The notes: generated by a model from the sequence alone, not told the origin. A stretch of 64,000 bases of DNA from Locusta migratoria (GCA_026315105.1 CM048748.1:481891150-481955149), one strand, 5' to 3'. Counted from the stretch's first letter, positions 23,175 through 35,055 are shown. Program-made: numbers and translations.

Positions 23175-23577
23175 TTCAAATTCCTGCCCACCATCTTTAG
23201 CATGTTTGCCTCGGTTCTGTGGACAGAGCCTCTGCCTCAAGTGGTATCTCTGTCCAACTTCTTTGCTTTTTACAAATGTCTGTCTAGGTGTGTTTGCGTT
23301 TCGATATGTGTGAGTGTGTGTGTATTTGTTTACCTAAATTTTTTTCCCTTAGCTAAGTCCTTCCACTCCTGGGATTGGAATCACTCCTTTCCCACTACCT
23401 TAAAACCCATATCCTTCCCTTTCTCCTCCCCTTTTTTTCTCTTTTTCCTGAAGAAGCTGCCAGTGGTGGTGAAAGCTTGTATGTGTCTTTGTGTGTGATT
23501 ATTTGTGCCTATCGACGAGCCGGTCTTTTTGGTAAGTCATCCGATTTCTATTTGTTATATTTGTTTATCCCACCAGG

Positions 23578-23690
23578 AATGAATGAATAAATAAATAAAT
23601 AAATAAATAAATAATAAAATAATAAAATAAATTAAAAATAAAATAAAACAAAAAGAAAAAAGGAAAAAAAAGAAATAAAAAAAAGAAATC
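23578..23690 (+). repeat. (AAAT)n and A-rich low-complexity tract after the PLE end
   Basis: Starts with repeated AAAT/AATA units, then A-rich sequence. It could be the target-site or tail region of the insertion. Confidence 0.7.
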
Positions 23691-23693
23691 AAC

Positions 23694-24810
23694 ATCCTTC
23701 GAGCATGTTATTCATCTGACCTCTCATAAAAATAAAGATAATATTCCTTGGAGGTTGATATTGGTATGACCTCCCATTAAAATTAAAATAATATAATGTA
23801 GGCTGTGTATATCTTAAGTATTTTGTTCACATGCCATTGACATCAAGAACAGCCTGGATCCTTCGAGGCATAGAATCTGCAAGTCTACAGACAAAGGCCC
23901 CATTCATGGCAATTCTCTCCCATGAAGAAAAAAATGAAATCCCACAAGGGATCCGCAATTCACGGAGGAGAATTTGGCAAATTATACCACACAGTCTTCT
24001 TGAGTTTAACCCACAAATTCTCTATGGGATTGAGGCCATGGTACAATTTGAATAGTATTCTCTCTCTTTTGTAACCAGTTCTGAATCCTAATGCTGGTGT
24101 GCAATGGATGATTCTGATGTTGGTAAATGAGACTTCCTTCGAGGTACCAAAGTCAAGCTCCAGGAATGATTACATTTTCAAGGAAATGTTCATAGCATGA
24201 TGAATTGAACTTGTATTGGATTTGTTCTAAGGTTTCTGCACCATATAAGACACCCAGTCCCAACATTACACACTTATGCCCCCACTTATAGCACATGTAG
24301 TCACGAAGCAGGCATCATATCTGGACTCAATTGTGTACTCATTGGTGAAAATGGCTTTCCTCGAATTGACATTTTCCCAGGAACTTACAGTTGCCATCTG
24401 TCCACAACTTGATTGTCAGATAATAGTTCTTCAATGAGAGCCCAAAGGGACCTGACTCCAAGGGATCAATTCTTCCTTTCTAGTCTTTTAATCGTCTGAG
24501 AGTAGTTTTCAATGAGCCCGAGAAATGTGAAGCTCCCCCTAGTTCCCAGATGTTGGGGAAAGGGGTATCTGGGCTGCTTCTAACCAATTCTTTATCTTCT
24601 CTTCCAAGTATTGGATGTCTGCTTACCTGACCATTATCTGTGCATCGTCTGATCTGTGTCCTTGCTGTGGAAGCATCAACAACATAGTGACATTCTGTAT
24701 CAGATGCATTAACACCTCTTCAGATCAGCCAGTTTGAAGTAGACCTTTGACGTATGCTAATAAGCTGATACATTTCTCTTAGCTGAAAACTACAGAAGAC
24801 ACAACATGCA
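23694..24810 (-). pseudogene. Tc1-like transposase relic with terminal repeats
   Basis: On the - strand the last part reads WERIAMNGAFVCRLADSMP, then RRIQAVLDVNGM and a stop (about 23829-23915), the usual C-terminus of Tc1-type transposases. Upstream text (to about 24810) continues in the right order but with many stops and indels. The subterminal block 23694-23815 holds two copies of a CCTTGGAGG...ATGACCTCCCAT motif. Such enzymes cut and paste at TA sites; this one is dead. I could not place the DDE residues with certainty. Confidence 0.55.
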
Positions 24811-25172
24811 GGTCAAAGTAATTACAAACAAAATACATAGATCTGCATTATTATTACTATAAGCCATCTATCTGATTAAAGACTAGATTTTTATAAAATA
24901 GAATCAACTAGAAACCTATAAAAGCCTAAAATGCATAATTTTTGGTGAATTAATATTTAAATTATTACCTGCAAGAGGTCTAAACAATAAATTGACTCCA
25001 CTGTAATAGGAACGTGTGCCAGTTGTGTTCATTAACTGTCAGCCTATACACTCACCTAATGAAAGCGGTTCATTGTAGTAAATGTACCAACATGAAATTC
25101 TTATACCCCAACTGTTTATATGCGCTCAAATAATGATATGTGAGTTACAGTGCAATGAATCTTGACATGTAC
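24811..25172. other. no gene seen
   Basis: AT-rich spacer between the Tc1-like relic and the hairpin element. Confidence 0.4.
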
Positions 25173-25605
25173 TGTATCTTAAGTATTATAGTGAGGACAG
25201 TTTACTACTCACCGCAAAGACGTGGCGACGAGCTGCGACAGGCACATGCAAAAGACACACACATACAACACATTCAGCTATCGGCCATGGCCTTCTTCAG
25301 AAATAGAGCACTCACGCAATCACACAGGCACACAACACAGTCATACAACCATCACCTCCGACTGCCACACTTCGAAATGTGGCAGTCGGAGGTGATGGTT
25401 GTATGACTGTGTTGTGTGCCTGTGTGATTGCGTGAGTGCTCTATTTCTGAAGAAGGCCATGGCCGATAGCTGAATGTGTTGTATGTGTGTGTCTTTTGTA
25501 TGTGCCTGTCGCAGCTCGTCGCCACGTCTTTGCGGTGAGTAGTAAACTGTCCTCACTATATTATTTATTCCAACCTGGACTTTCCATTATTGTATCTTAA
25601 GTATT
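25173..25605. mobile_element. hairpin retroelement, C-type, with 15-bp target duplication
   Basis: The element spans 25188-25590 between direct repeats TGTATCTTAAGTATT (25173-25187 and 25591-25605). Its body is a nearly perfect inverted repeat of about 182 bp per arm (25194-25376 against 25377-25557) with almost no spacer. The right end TTCCAACCTGGACTTTCC-ATTAT lies outside the inverted repeat. Each arm has ACTCACC/GGTGAGT and a CTGAAGAAGGCCATGGCCGATAG motif. No protein is expected. The high arm identity implies recent insertion or gene conversion. Confidence 0.85.
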
Positions 25606-26011
25606 GTATTTCTTCTATTTGATGATGTAAACAGCAAGCTGAAACTGCACACAATGCTGGAGTTGGCAACACTCGATCTTATCAGCTTAGGCATGCATAA
25701 TTTATTTATTTATTTATTTTTACTTTAAATTATTTGTGCTGGATAATCTTTTGGTCTACTATTCTACAGTAATTTGCACAATGTAGACCCATTAAGAATC
25801 TAAATATTAATGGGGTATATAAAATAGTTATGCTGAGCTTACCTGTTTCCCTTCATCAATCAAGAGCTTGTTTCCCTTTTAACAAGCATGACTGATACCA
25901 TTTAGAATATGTGTTGATGCTTAATATTGTGGCTGCATGCATAAAATGAATAATATGCATTAAATGCTGAGAGTTGTGCTAGCACTTTTTTCCTTGTATA
26001 TTGTGATACAG

Positions 26012-26415
26012 CCCGGATGGCAACGCAAGTGTAACACCATCCCAGAACCCAGCACGCCCAGTCCACAAGTGGCCACTTCGTCCAGGGGTCCTAGTGCATG
26101 TGAACGGATCACATAGTTTGAATTTTGGAAGATTGCATCAAACTACACATGACAGTGCTGCTAGCTCTAACACTCAAAATTACAGTCTACCTTACTCGAG
26201 TAATACTATGCCAAAAAACTTAGCAGCAAGAAAAGACCATACAAAGAAGTGTGCGCGCAAACTGAAACAGAGACGAGCAGTTAGTTTAAGTAGCCTGCGC
26301 CATGATGACACTAACCAACACAGTAGAGCAAACAAAATAAGACAGATGTTTGTGAATGATGGTTCAAAGTACCATTGTGATACATTACCTGGCATCTTTC
26401 ATGGAAAATCAGGAG
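26012..26415 (+). CDS. candidate 404-nt internal exon 2 of an unidentified host gene
   Basis: TTTTTTCCTTGTATATTGTGATACAG precedes the exon in pieces typical of an acceptor, and GTAAGTGC follows it. The frame (one base, then 134 codons, then one base) is open from acceptor to donor. It reads PDGNASVTPSQNPARP, RPGVLVHVNGSHSLNFG, a basic stretch KKCARKLKQRR and CDTLPGIFHGKSGG. Composition is hydrophilic, Ser/Asn/Lys-rich, without membrane segment or known motif, as in an intracellular tail or disordered region. Phase fits the exons before and after. I do not recognise the protein. Confidence 0.6.
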
Positions 26416-26645
26416 GTAAGTGCTTCTGTCAATCATCAGCTCTTTGTTGTTTTCGAGCAGAAAAAAATGCTTCCTTTGTGATTTTTATTGATTATTGTAC
26501 TAATTTCTAACTTCATTGCAGAGTTTGTTGTATTTAATACTTTTGAGTTATTCTTAATGACAGCTTTTTGTAGTTTGTGATTTTTAAGTTCATACTATTT
26601 TATGCTTGTGTTTTGCATGGTTTGTATTTTATTTTATGCTTATAG

Positions 26646-26717
26646 TGGTGACTTTCAAGAAGTTAGAAGGCCCAATCAACTACAGTGTATCACGGAAACG
26701 AAAAAAACCTGGATCAG
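26646..26717 (+). CDS. candidate 72-nt internal exon 3
   Basis: The acceptor TTTATGCTTATAG ends at 26645 and the donor GTCAGTAG starts at 26718. With the single base G carried over from 26415 it reads V, then VTFKKLEGPINYSVSRKRKK, then PGS, leaving one base. The very basic RKRKK could be a nuclear-localisation-like or juxtamembrane patch. The intron before it is only 230 nt. It would need a transcript to confirm. Confidence 0.55.
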
Positions 26718-27182
26718 GTCAGTAGTTTTAGCGGCTGTAATACTAGTTGGAAATAGACTGTGCATGATTGATGACAATAGTCTGTAATGCAGAGTATGAA
26801 AAACTGAAACTGAATTATTGTTGTATCATCATGTGACAGTAAATGATAAACCATATTCAACAACTTCTATTAAAATTCTTACCTCCATGAGTGAGGGTAA
26901 GAAATAAAAACAAAAAACAGAACCAAGGCACAAATAATAAATTTTTATGTTTATCATCATACACTTCTCTTTCCCCATTCTTACTCCTTCCTATTTACTT
27001 ACTTTCTTTATTTTCTGTCCACTGGTCTTGTCTGAGAGAACGCCTTGCATACCTGTTCATGAAATGTAGCCATTTCAATACATAGTTTTAGCTCTCATTT
27101 CCTCACCTTCAAGAAGCTACTTTATTGCTTACCAGCAACAATTCTTACATATGTTAGTAAAACAGTGCATTCCATGAAAAGC

Positions 27183-27210
27183 CTGTAGTAGTAGTAGTAG
27201 TAGTAGTAGC
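27183..27210 (+). repeat. (GTA)n microsatellite
   Basis: About nine GTA/TAG units. Confidence 0.85.
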
Positions 27211-29985
27211 TTAAAAGTTGAAAGCAAACTATTTTCCTGTAGGGGGTGGGGAGAGTAGGTTTAACAAGGAAATGGGGTAAAAAGGGGCACCAATAAGCTC
27301 ACCCAGATACACGCAGGAGGAGATGTATGTTTTAAGACAGGATGGTGTGAAGGAATGGACGGAACTGGTAAGGGTACAGAGGTTTTGTGAGGGAGGGAGA
27401 GAAAATAATGAAGTGTGAGACTACCTGCAGGAAGGTTTAAGTTTTGATTAATCAGTTGAAGTGAGAGGCATGCGTACTTGGGCAGAGGTGAAAATGGGAC
27501 AAGGATTAGTAGAGATTGTGAGAGGGAGAGATGTAAGATCAATGTATATGTTGTCAAAACATTTCCCTTGTATATAAGTTAACAGTATACTGAGAAAAGA
27601 GGAACATTCCTCATATAATCTGTTCCACCTCTCCGAAAGTGGCATGTCACCATCCACCCAATTTCTGATGTAATATAATGGTATTTCATGATAATAAGGT
27701 GCCACTACATATAAGACACATTTCTCAGTATCAAGTAAGATATATATGTTAATGTATGAAGATAAGCTGCACACAAACTGAGAGAAGAATAATTACAAGA
27801 AGTTGACGTGCAATAACATGTAAGACTTAGGTATGGTTCGTAACCTTTGGTTGTGGAACCAGTTGTGCAGTTGTAAATGAAGATAAATATCCTTACAGCA
27901 AGGATATGCAACAAGACAAAGTCAGCCACATCATAACTTTTCAAAGGTGAAATTTGGAAATAAGGTGAAGGGTCGAGCTATTTTTGAGCAAATATGGTTT
28001 CCTCTCAAACCTCTTGCCATAGGGGCCACATCCTGTGGAAGAGCCAACTTTACACTCATCCAGGTTGATATATAAAAGGCACAACCTAACTTATTAGAGA
28101 TAGAAAGCAGTTATGTCATGTACCAACTCAGTTGCATTTTCAAAGTAATATATGATAAAGTGACCATGACTCACCTAGCCATCAAAATGAATTTCCTCTG
28201 TCAAAATGTTCCCAAAAGTACAGCTGGCAGTGGGACACCCATCGGCAGATAATAACTGACTGCAGTGGGTGCTAAATCGGCCTTCAGGGTATATCAGTAA
28301 AGTATCTTCTTGAAAACCAAGAAGGTGCAGAATTGGATCTCAAGCAGACCACATATTTTTCAAACTTCATTTTAAGTTAGTCTTCACACCCCGTTGATGT
28401 CACGAGTCAACAGAAACATGCATTTTTTATTATTCCCACGAGATAACAGGGGGTAGGTTAGAGGCATGCAAGTTTCTGAAGAAGCATCCATTGGAAATAC
28501 TTATTGCAGCTCATTGAGTCACATGGAATTATTATAATTATGTTTCACAAGCCTTCACCTAAAAAGGGCTTCAGCACCAGAACATTGTAGTCAGGTGGTA
28601 CATCATAACCTTGAATATGTGTGTGAGAGCTGTATTGCTACCTTTTGGTCTTGTTCAAGTGCCTGTTAACAGCTCCGTGATAAAACTATGTGGTGAGTGG
28701 TTACCACTACTCCTTCTATTTTGTCCTCCAAAATGTTTCAGTACCATGTCAATATGTTGAAAGCTATTCCATTTTTAAAGTCTGTCCTACTGTTTCTGAA
28801 ATGTTGACTGTGGTTTTCCTAAGATCAAAGTGTATGAGATAAAATTTCCTTTGATTTTACTCTAATTTATTTTTATTTATTTATTTGTACAGTTTCAATT
28901 CCAATATTTTTCTCTTTGATGAAATATAATTGATAATTGTATTGCTTTATTGAAATCGTATACTCATTTCCAGCATTTCTGTATAAATCCTACAATAAAG
29001 AGTACTTGTAGTGTTGCTTATCAAACAACAGCACCAACTTCCAGAATTATCCTATCATCTTCCAGTAATAGTGCATAATAAATCTGAACTTGAACACACA
29101 GCTGTGTGTTGGATCTGTAGGTTTTCGTTAAGTAGCATCATATGTGTAATTTTTCAACATTTTCTGTTTTATCCTCACAATTTTTTTAGAGATTTGCTAC
29201 ATATTGCCTTACTTCATCATATTTTTACTTTTTCTCCTCATCTCATTGATCATAGAGTTCCAGGACATGTGATTGGTATAATCTTATTTTGCATACAATA
29301 TGCAGTTATTTAAGACAGACCTGTAATTTTACCAAAAATACAAAGGTGTTTCAATAACTATCAGAAGAAATTACTCATGAAATCCATTACAGCAAATGAA
29401 AGAAAATGGTAACAATTCTCAAGAAAGAGTAATTGGCTTGGAAACACTTCACTCATGGTTTTCTTGAATATATCCTGCATATATTTTATTTACTGACTCA
29501 TAGAAAAGATTGATCATTAAAATGAAGTACCATGTGTAGCTAACGAACTAGGCTTTCAGTTTGGAACAGAAGAATTATCATCTGAATTAGATGTACAGAG
29601 AAATAACTCTTTTGAAAATATGTAATACCTTGAGTGAAAAATTGGTAGAAAATACAACATTGGTAAAAGAACTGTTATCACAATATCCATATTACCTCTA
29701 CAGTACTGAATACAGCTGCATTCTTAAATTTTATCCAAATATCCTTATCCTTATATTTATCCAAATATCCTAAATTTGCATCTTCCAGTTTCAAAATATC
29801 AAATACTCTAGTATGACCCGGTGAACTTCATATCACTTACCTCTTAATATAAACCATATTAATTTAAATGATATGTATTTTAGACCCAGTAGCTTTATAA
29901 AGGCATCATCAGATAGTCTTAAGTATCGGCACGATAGTGGGCTGCAAGAGTGGGTAAATCATGCACACATGTCCAAGATAATGTT
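27211..29985. other. intron-like stretch, no gene seen
   Basis: Only short ORFs without motifs. A CATCATCAG block near 29905 resembles the reversed end motif of PLE-type elements but is isolated. Confidence 0.4.
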
Positions 29986-29989
29986 CATG

Positions 29990-31230
29990 TCACATTTGTG
30001 GTAGTTCAGGGAAGGTTTAAACGGTGATCCGTTTTCTATTTTTTATATAAATTTATCCCACCAGGAAAGTTACCTTCTATAATTTTCATTTCATCAACAG
30101 AAATATACTTTGAAAGAGTAAAGTTCGCTTTATACAGTTTGAACCCGTATATGAACTATCAAAGATAAAAATGAATAGCTGTTCGTTAGTCTCACTAAAA
30201 CTCAAGAACGGCTGAACCGATTTGGCTATATATCATTACATAAACCACTGAATCTATTGTGATGAAATCTGGTATGGAGGTAACTTGAGTGTCGTAGTAC
30301 TGGATAAGATACTTTAGAAAATGTGCAATTCAAGATATTTTTTTATTTGAATTATATAAAGCGAAATATCGAACAATAATTACTCTATGGAAAAGCTATT
30401 TACTCTTTGACTTCTTAACTTTACCATATCTCAGAAAATACTTTTATTAGTTGCCACGTCTAGATAATTTGATATCTCATTGAAAAAAGTTCTTTCTGTT
30501 TCTCGTAAATTTTCAAATTTTCCGGGGAACTTTCCCAAAGTTTTAGTTCATAAGTATGTTCGTCTTTCATTGAACGTCAAATTATCAAAATTTTATCACA
30601 ATTGGATGAACAGTTCTAAACTTATAGTGTTGAGTACATTTAGAAACACATTGAAAAAAGAACTTGGTTTGAATTTTGTGACTTTCCTTTTTAACTGTCT
30701 CTATTTTTTTTATAGAAAACTTTTCCAAGACCATAATGAACAAAACAGAAGAATTACCTGTCTCCATCGTACATATAGTCAATTATATCAAAAATGCACT
30801 TTCAGTTTTTCTCAAATTTTCCAATTTCCCTGTAGATTATCAAAAAAATTTATTTCATGGAAACCTTGTCCTTTCAAGCCATACTCAAGTGATGCTCTTG
30901 CAACTACGTGGCAACTGATTTTAATTAATAGAAATAAATTGCTTTCAGTTTTTCCTAAATTTTCCTACTTTTCGTGCGACTTTTCAAAATTTTTATTTGA
31001 TGCGAACCTTCAGCTTACTTTCCCCATGAATTTTATCGCAATTGGATGAATGGTATTGATAACTCACTAGAAAAACCTGTTTCAGTTTTTCCCGATTTTC
31101 CTCTTTTCCGGACAACTTTTCCGTATTTTATCACCGTTTAAACCTTCTCTGAACTGGCACGAATATTTCAAAACTAAAATTAGCCAAATCGGTTCAGCTG
31201 TACTCGAGTTTTAGCGAGGCTAATGAACAG
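29990..31230. mobile_element. unclassified element with nested inverted ends and internal T-rich repeats
   Basis: The outer block GTTCAGGGAAGGTTTAAACGGTGA (in part, 30004-30027) recurs inverted as TCACCGTTTAAACCTTCTCTGAAC at 31131-31154. A second block, ACTCAAGAACGGCTGAACCG with TTTGGCTA after it (about 30198-30226), recurs inverted at about 31178-31214. Between them a unit with TTTCAGTTTTTC, AAATTTTCC and ACTTTTC is repeated about every 140-155 bp (near 30493, 30650, 30801, 30944, 31081). A remnant of a PLE A-type tail (TTTATCCCACCAGGAAAG, about 30052-30070) interrupts the left end. The long + ORF at 30480-31049 is a by-product of the repeats. Confidence 0.55.
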
Positions 31231-31233
31231 AAA

Positions 31234-31236
<3 letters not shown>

Positions 31237-31280
<44 letters not shown>
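31237..31280. repeat. (AT)n microsatellite
   Basis: About 22 AT units directly after the unclassified element. Confidence 0.9.
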
Positions 31281-31283
<3 letters not shown>

Positions 31284-32689
31284 CAGTCTTTCTGCTTAGT
31301 TTTACCACTGAAACATAAATTTTATTTCTTACAAAATGGCAGCTGTGCATGCATGTTTTGGAATGAGTTGTTGGCCAATCTCTCCTTCCCTCTATTTTGC
31401 ACCAATTTTCTACCTTCTGGAACAGCACTTTGAATGGGCCTCTAGTAATTTCTTTTTCTTTATCAAATTTATTCATTACTGTTTCTTTCATTATCATAGT
31501 CATTCTTTGCAATTACTCATGATAATTATTTCATATCCTGGTAGCATATACATTTCACATTTCATTTTTGATGGTGTTTTTCTGTTCGTTCAGGCACAAT
31601 TCCCTACATTTTCTAGATATTGAGTTACAGGTTGCGTTGTTACTCAATTCTCAGTTATATGTTACAAGGTATGAAGTCCCCACTAAGTCCGTATTTGCAC
31701 TTCTTCGTTATCTTTGAAGGTGACTAATTACAAAACGAGGTCCAGTTACGCTGTGCCTCTAAGTACCTTCCAGTTATCACTCTTCAAAGCTATTCGTAAT
31801 TCACACCATTGCCTCAAATAACTGATGAACAATGCCACTGTTATTTGTAACTAGATGCATTAATTGGATGAAAACATGTATCTCCTCTGAACATTTAGTC
31901 CGATTACAACAAAGTCAATAATCTGAATAATAGGAACAAAAACATTCACACATGGAGTATCTATACTGCCACTGAGTTTCAATATATTTTATTCCGTGCT
32001 TCTCTTCGGCTTTCTTCTCCTACTATTCACTTTGCAATGCCGACCGCTTGATATATCTGCAACAAAGACAGATACTCGCGGTAGACACTGCTTTGCTATG
32101 CCACGCATACGTAAATTAACACCTTGATTAACTCAAGTCGATACTAGGAGAAAATGTAGTTACATCTGTAATACTACAAGGTTATAGTTAGCTTTCTTTT
32201 TATGATCACTTAGAAAATACAGGGTGTGTTTACAGTGACGTTTCTACAGGATGAGCTATGAATTAAGAACAGCCATAAATTTAAAATGATGCATAAGTTA
32301 GTGGGATTAAAACAATCTATCCACCCTCCCCAGTTTCATTTATTTTTGTAGCATGTTTTGCCATGTGAGGTTAATGCCAAAGCTCATAATAAAATTGCTT
32401 AGCTTGTTCACATATAACATGTCTTGGAATAAATATGGAGGAGAGTGAATTGTAATTTGTTTCCTTAAGGCAGTATGCGTAGTTTGTGTGAGTTGCACTC
32501 GCTTGGATCGGTTCAGTTTGCCATATGCACCAATTTGAAAGGCATTCAAGTTGTAAAATTTACCGTAGCTATTACATTTGTTTCTCCAGGGAGAGGATAA
32601 AAAAATACGTACTATGACAGGGTGGTGATAGGTAATGCCTCATCTCTTCAGATAAAGTGAACCTTAGGAACATTCTGCCTCTTTATTTT
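31281..32689. other. no gene seen
   Basis: AT-rich intron-like sequence with only short ORFs. Confidence 0.4.
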
Positions 32690-33010
32690 TCATGTCTGCA
32701 TTTCTCAAACTAGTCTCCCTGGCAATGATTACATTTATGCCAACAGAAGACCAGTTTGTTAATACAGTTACTGTAGGATGTTTGTCTTTGTTGATGGAAC
32801 CACAACCTCACTTCTGCTTGCATCGGTTCACCACTGTCAAAGTCCTCAAAGGTGGAAATAGTTGAAAATTGGATTGGGCTAAGTCAGGACAATATGGAAG
32901 GTGATTGATTACAGTGAACCCAAGGTGTTAGATTACTACAGGTATTGCAGCACTTGCATGCAGTCTGGCACTGTCATGCTGAAGGAGTGGGTGCGCTCTA
33001 TGTGGATGAA
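32690..33010 (-). pseudogene. mariner-type transposase relic
   Basis: On the - strand broken frames give text like SNTLGSL and then HLPYCPDLAQSNFQLFPPL, matching the SPDLAPSDFHLF region of mariner transposases with many changes and stops. Only this C-terminal region can be recognised. The call rests on remembered family motifs and short matches. Confidence 0.35.
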
Positions 33011-34116
33011 CTGCTCAAATTCGTACTTTCAATGCTATGAGTGTTTCCTCAAAGATCAAAAAATAGTGTTATACACTATAATTCAGAAACCTCTTACAAT
33101 AGTATGTTGCAACTAAAAGTGAAGCAGTGAAGTTGGCAAGATATTATGCCTGAGATGTACTACCTCAACCAATACTGAGAACAAAATAGAAAATTTGGAG
33201 ACATTACTTTTCAGCTTCCTCATACAGCCACAGTTTTTACAAAAAACAGAAAACATGAACATTTCACATAGACAGGATGTATATCCTTACACAGTCATGA
33301 ATGATGTGTGATGGTTGCCAACAGTCACGCATAACCCCACTGAACTGCATGTTGGTGCTTTACTAGGCAGTGTGTAAGAGCTAAAAATGAGACAGATGCT
33401 ATCAAAGAAATTTACTTAAAGATGTAATTGAAATATCAGTGTAATATGAAAATGAAATAGCCAATAACTTTGCAAACTTCATTGCACAATTTTAAAAAGC
33501 TGTGTACTTTTTTATGGTGTGGTGTATATTTCACATGTGTCCTTTCTTCTTTATTCTTTCCTCTTTCCTAGTATAATAACTTACATGTGCTTGTGATAAG
33601 TGGCATTCTTTTCATATGATGACTCCATCTGCACATTGTAGGACAATTGAGCTCTTTTTCTACTTTTTATATTCTAAATTTTAGACTCACTCATAATTTT
33701 CTTTGTATAGAAGCTGAAAATCTTCTTAAATTTTTTGGTGATGCACTATTCCTTCTTTGTTACCTTTATGTGTATTTGAAGATATCTAGGGAATATAATG
33801 GCTTCTTTTATTTTGGAATATCATGGATAATACTCTCTCACCTGTTAATGTTTTCTGAAGCCAATTCCATTGCTTTTCATTTCCACTGTAGCAATTTGGA
33901 GACATACTTTAGGTGTCCTTCAAATTCTTTAATTTTGTGGAAGGTGAAATTTTCAGTAGTGTTTGGACTGTAAGTACTTACCTGTTACAAAGCATGTATA
34001 TTTCATTATGTTTTCAGGCATTCTAGATTTAGAACAAATGTGTAATATACTCTATTGCATATATGAAATTACACTTCATTGTTGTACCGTATACAGATGC
34101 ATAAAATATTTTTTAG

Positions 34117-34256
34117 GCCCAAATCCATCAGCTACCAAAGATAAATCAAAGCCTGACTTGACCTCATCTTTAGGTGATGGCCTTCTTCAGCCAGATGGGG
34201 ACAAGGCATTTTATGAAAATCTACCATTTCATGGTATGCAGTCAGCACCAAACAAG
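34117..34256 (+). CDS. candidate 140-nt internal exon 4
   Basis: The acceptor ATAAAATATTTTTTAG ends at 34116 and the donor GTAAATAA starts at 34257. With the single G left by 26717 the first codon becomes Gly. The frame then reads PNPSATKDKSKPDLTSSLGD, GLLQPDGDKAFYENLPFHG and MQSAPNK, and ends on a full codon. DKAFYENLPFHGMQ looks like a conserved tail motif (the Tyr could be a phosphorylation site), but I cannot name the family. The preceding intron is about 7.4 kb. No downstream exon of phase 0 is convincing within the window. Confidence 0.6.
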
Positions 34257-34759
34257 GTAAATAAAATACATTTTTAATTTTCTAACGTTATGTGAAATGA
34301 CTCTGTAAATGATCTAAAGGTTTTCAGTTTTCTAACATGATATAATATTACCAATTGAAGTGTTAAGGCACAGCACTCAACAAAATTACCTGTATTTTAA
34401 CACACCATTGTTCCTGCTTTTTGCTGTATAAACTAAAAATTTTTACTTTTATAACACGATATAGTATTACTCATATGAGCTATTTAGGCACAGAATTGTT
34501 TCAAAATGAACTGTGTTGTTAACACACTATTACTGCTGCTTTTTGCTCTATAGCTATTAGTATATCTTACTGTAAGTTATATAATTTACTAAAGACAAGA
34601 AATACATAAATATTGAAAATTTTGCTTAGCTACATCTTTATGCATTTTATCACTGTTTATAAATGTCAGAGTAAGCCTTTTTTCAAAGACTACCTAATTC
34701 ATAAATAATTGTTTGTTTGAGAATAGATACTGTGAGATATAAAATTGTGTTCACGGTGT

Positions 34760-35034
34760 TGTAACATCCGAACTTTATCACATAAAGTCTAACATAAATG
34801 GCCTCCGTCGGCCGGTAAGTACAGGACTGAACATAACAACTTAACAGTCTGGCATTCATTACACAACTGCCTGCACGACTCTGTGCTACATCCAAATACA
34901 TTCGTTGAGGGCACACTGCTTGTCTGTAGTCTCATGTGCCTCTGGTGCCAGGTACTGGAAGTATATAGTCACTGCCCTCGATTAGAATTAGGCGGCATTC
35001 TTCCTCTTCTGTAGAGAAAAACTAAACTCTTACA
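34760..35034 (-). repeat. 3' LTR of the Gypsy element
   Basis: Starts TGTAACATCC and shares CTTTATCACATAAAGT, GGTAAGTACA, CTGAACATAACAACTTAACA and GTGCTACATCC with 39263-39400, in the same orientation and at LTR-like spacing from gag-pol. The copies are about 80-85 percent alike by eye, so the insertion is old. The far boundary (ACTCTTACA near 35034) is estimated from the length of the other LTR. Confidence 0.65.
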
Positions 35035-35055
35035 CGTGACACATCCTTGTCATCC

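Larger units (their letters stand above)
21909..23575 (+). mobile_element. PLE right half of the head-to-head pair, with RT core and endonuclease
   Basis: Starts at GACCACCCACTTCTCTACC, runs through the RT catalytic part and endonuclease, and ends with the A-type end (GAAGAAGCTGCCAGTGGTGG-GAAAGC, then GGTAAGTCATCC and TTTATCCCACCAGG). The junction with the left half shares TGGATGA with both copies, so it may have formed by short microhomology. Confidence 0.7.

Noticed and set aside
30480..31049. Long + strand ORF of 189 codons
   Set aside because: It lies over the diverged T-rich tandem units of the unclassified element, has Phe/Leu/Lys-biased low-complexity text and no motif.
33647..33973. 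+ strand ORF of 108 codons just before exon 4
   Set aside because: Phe/Leu-rich AT-driven text without motifs or splice support; treated as intron.
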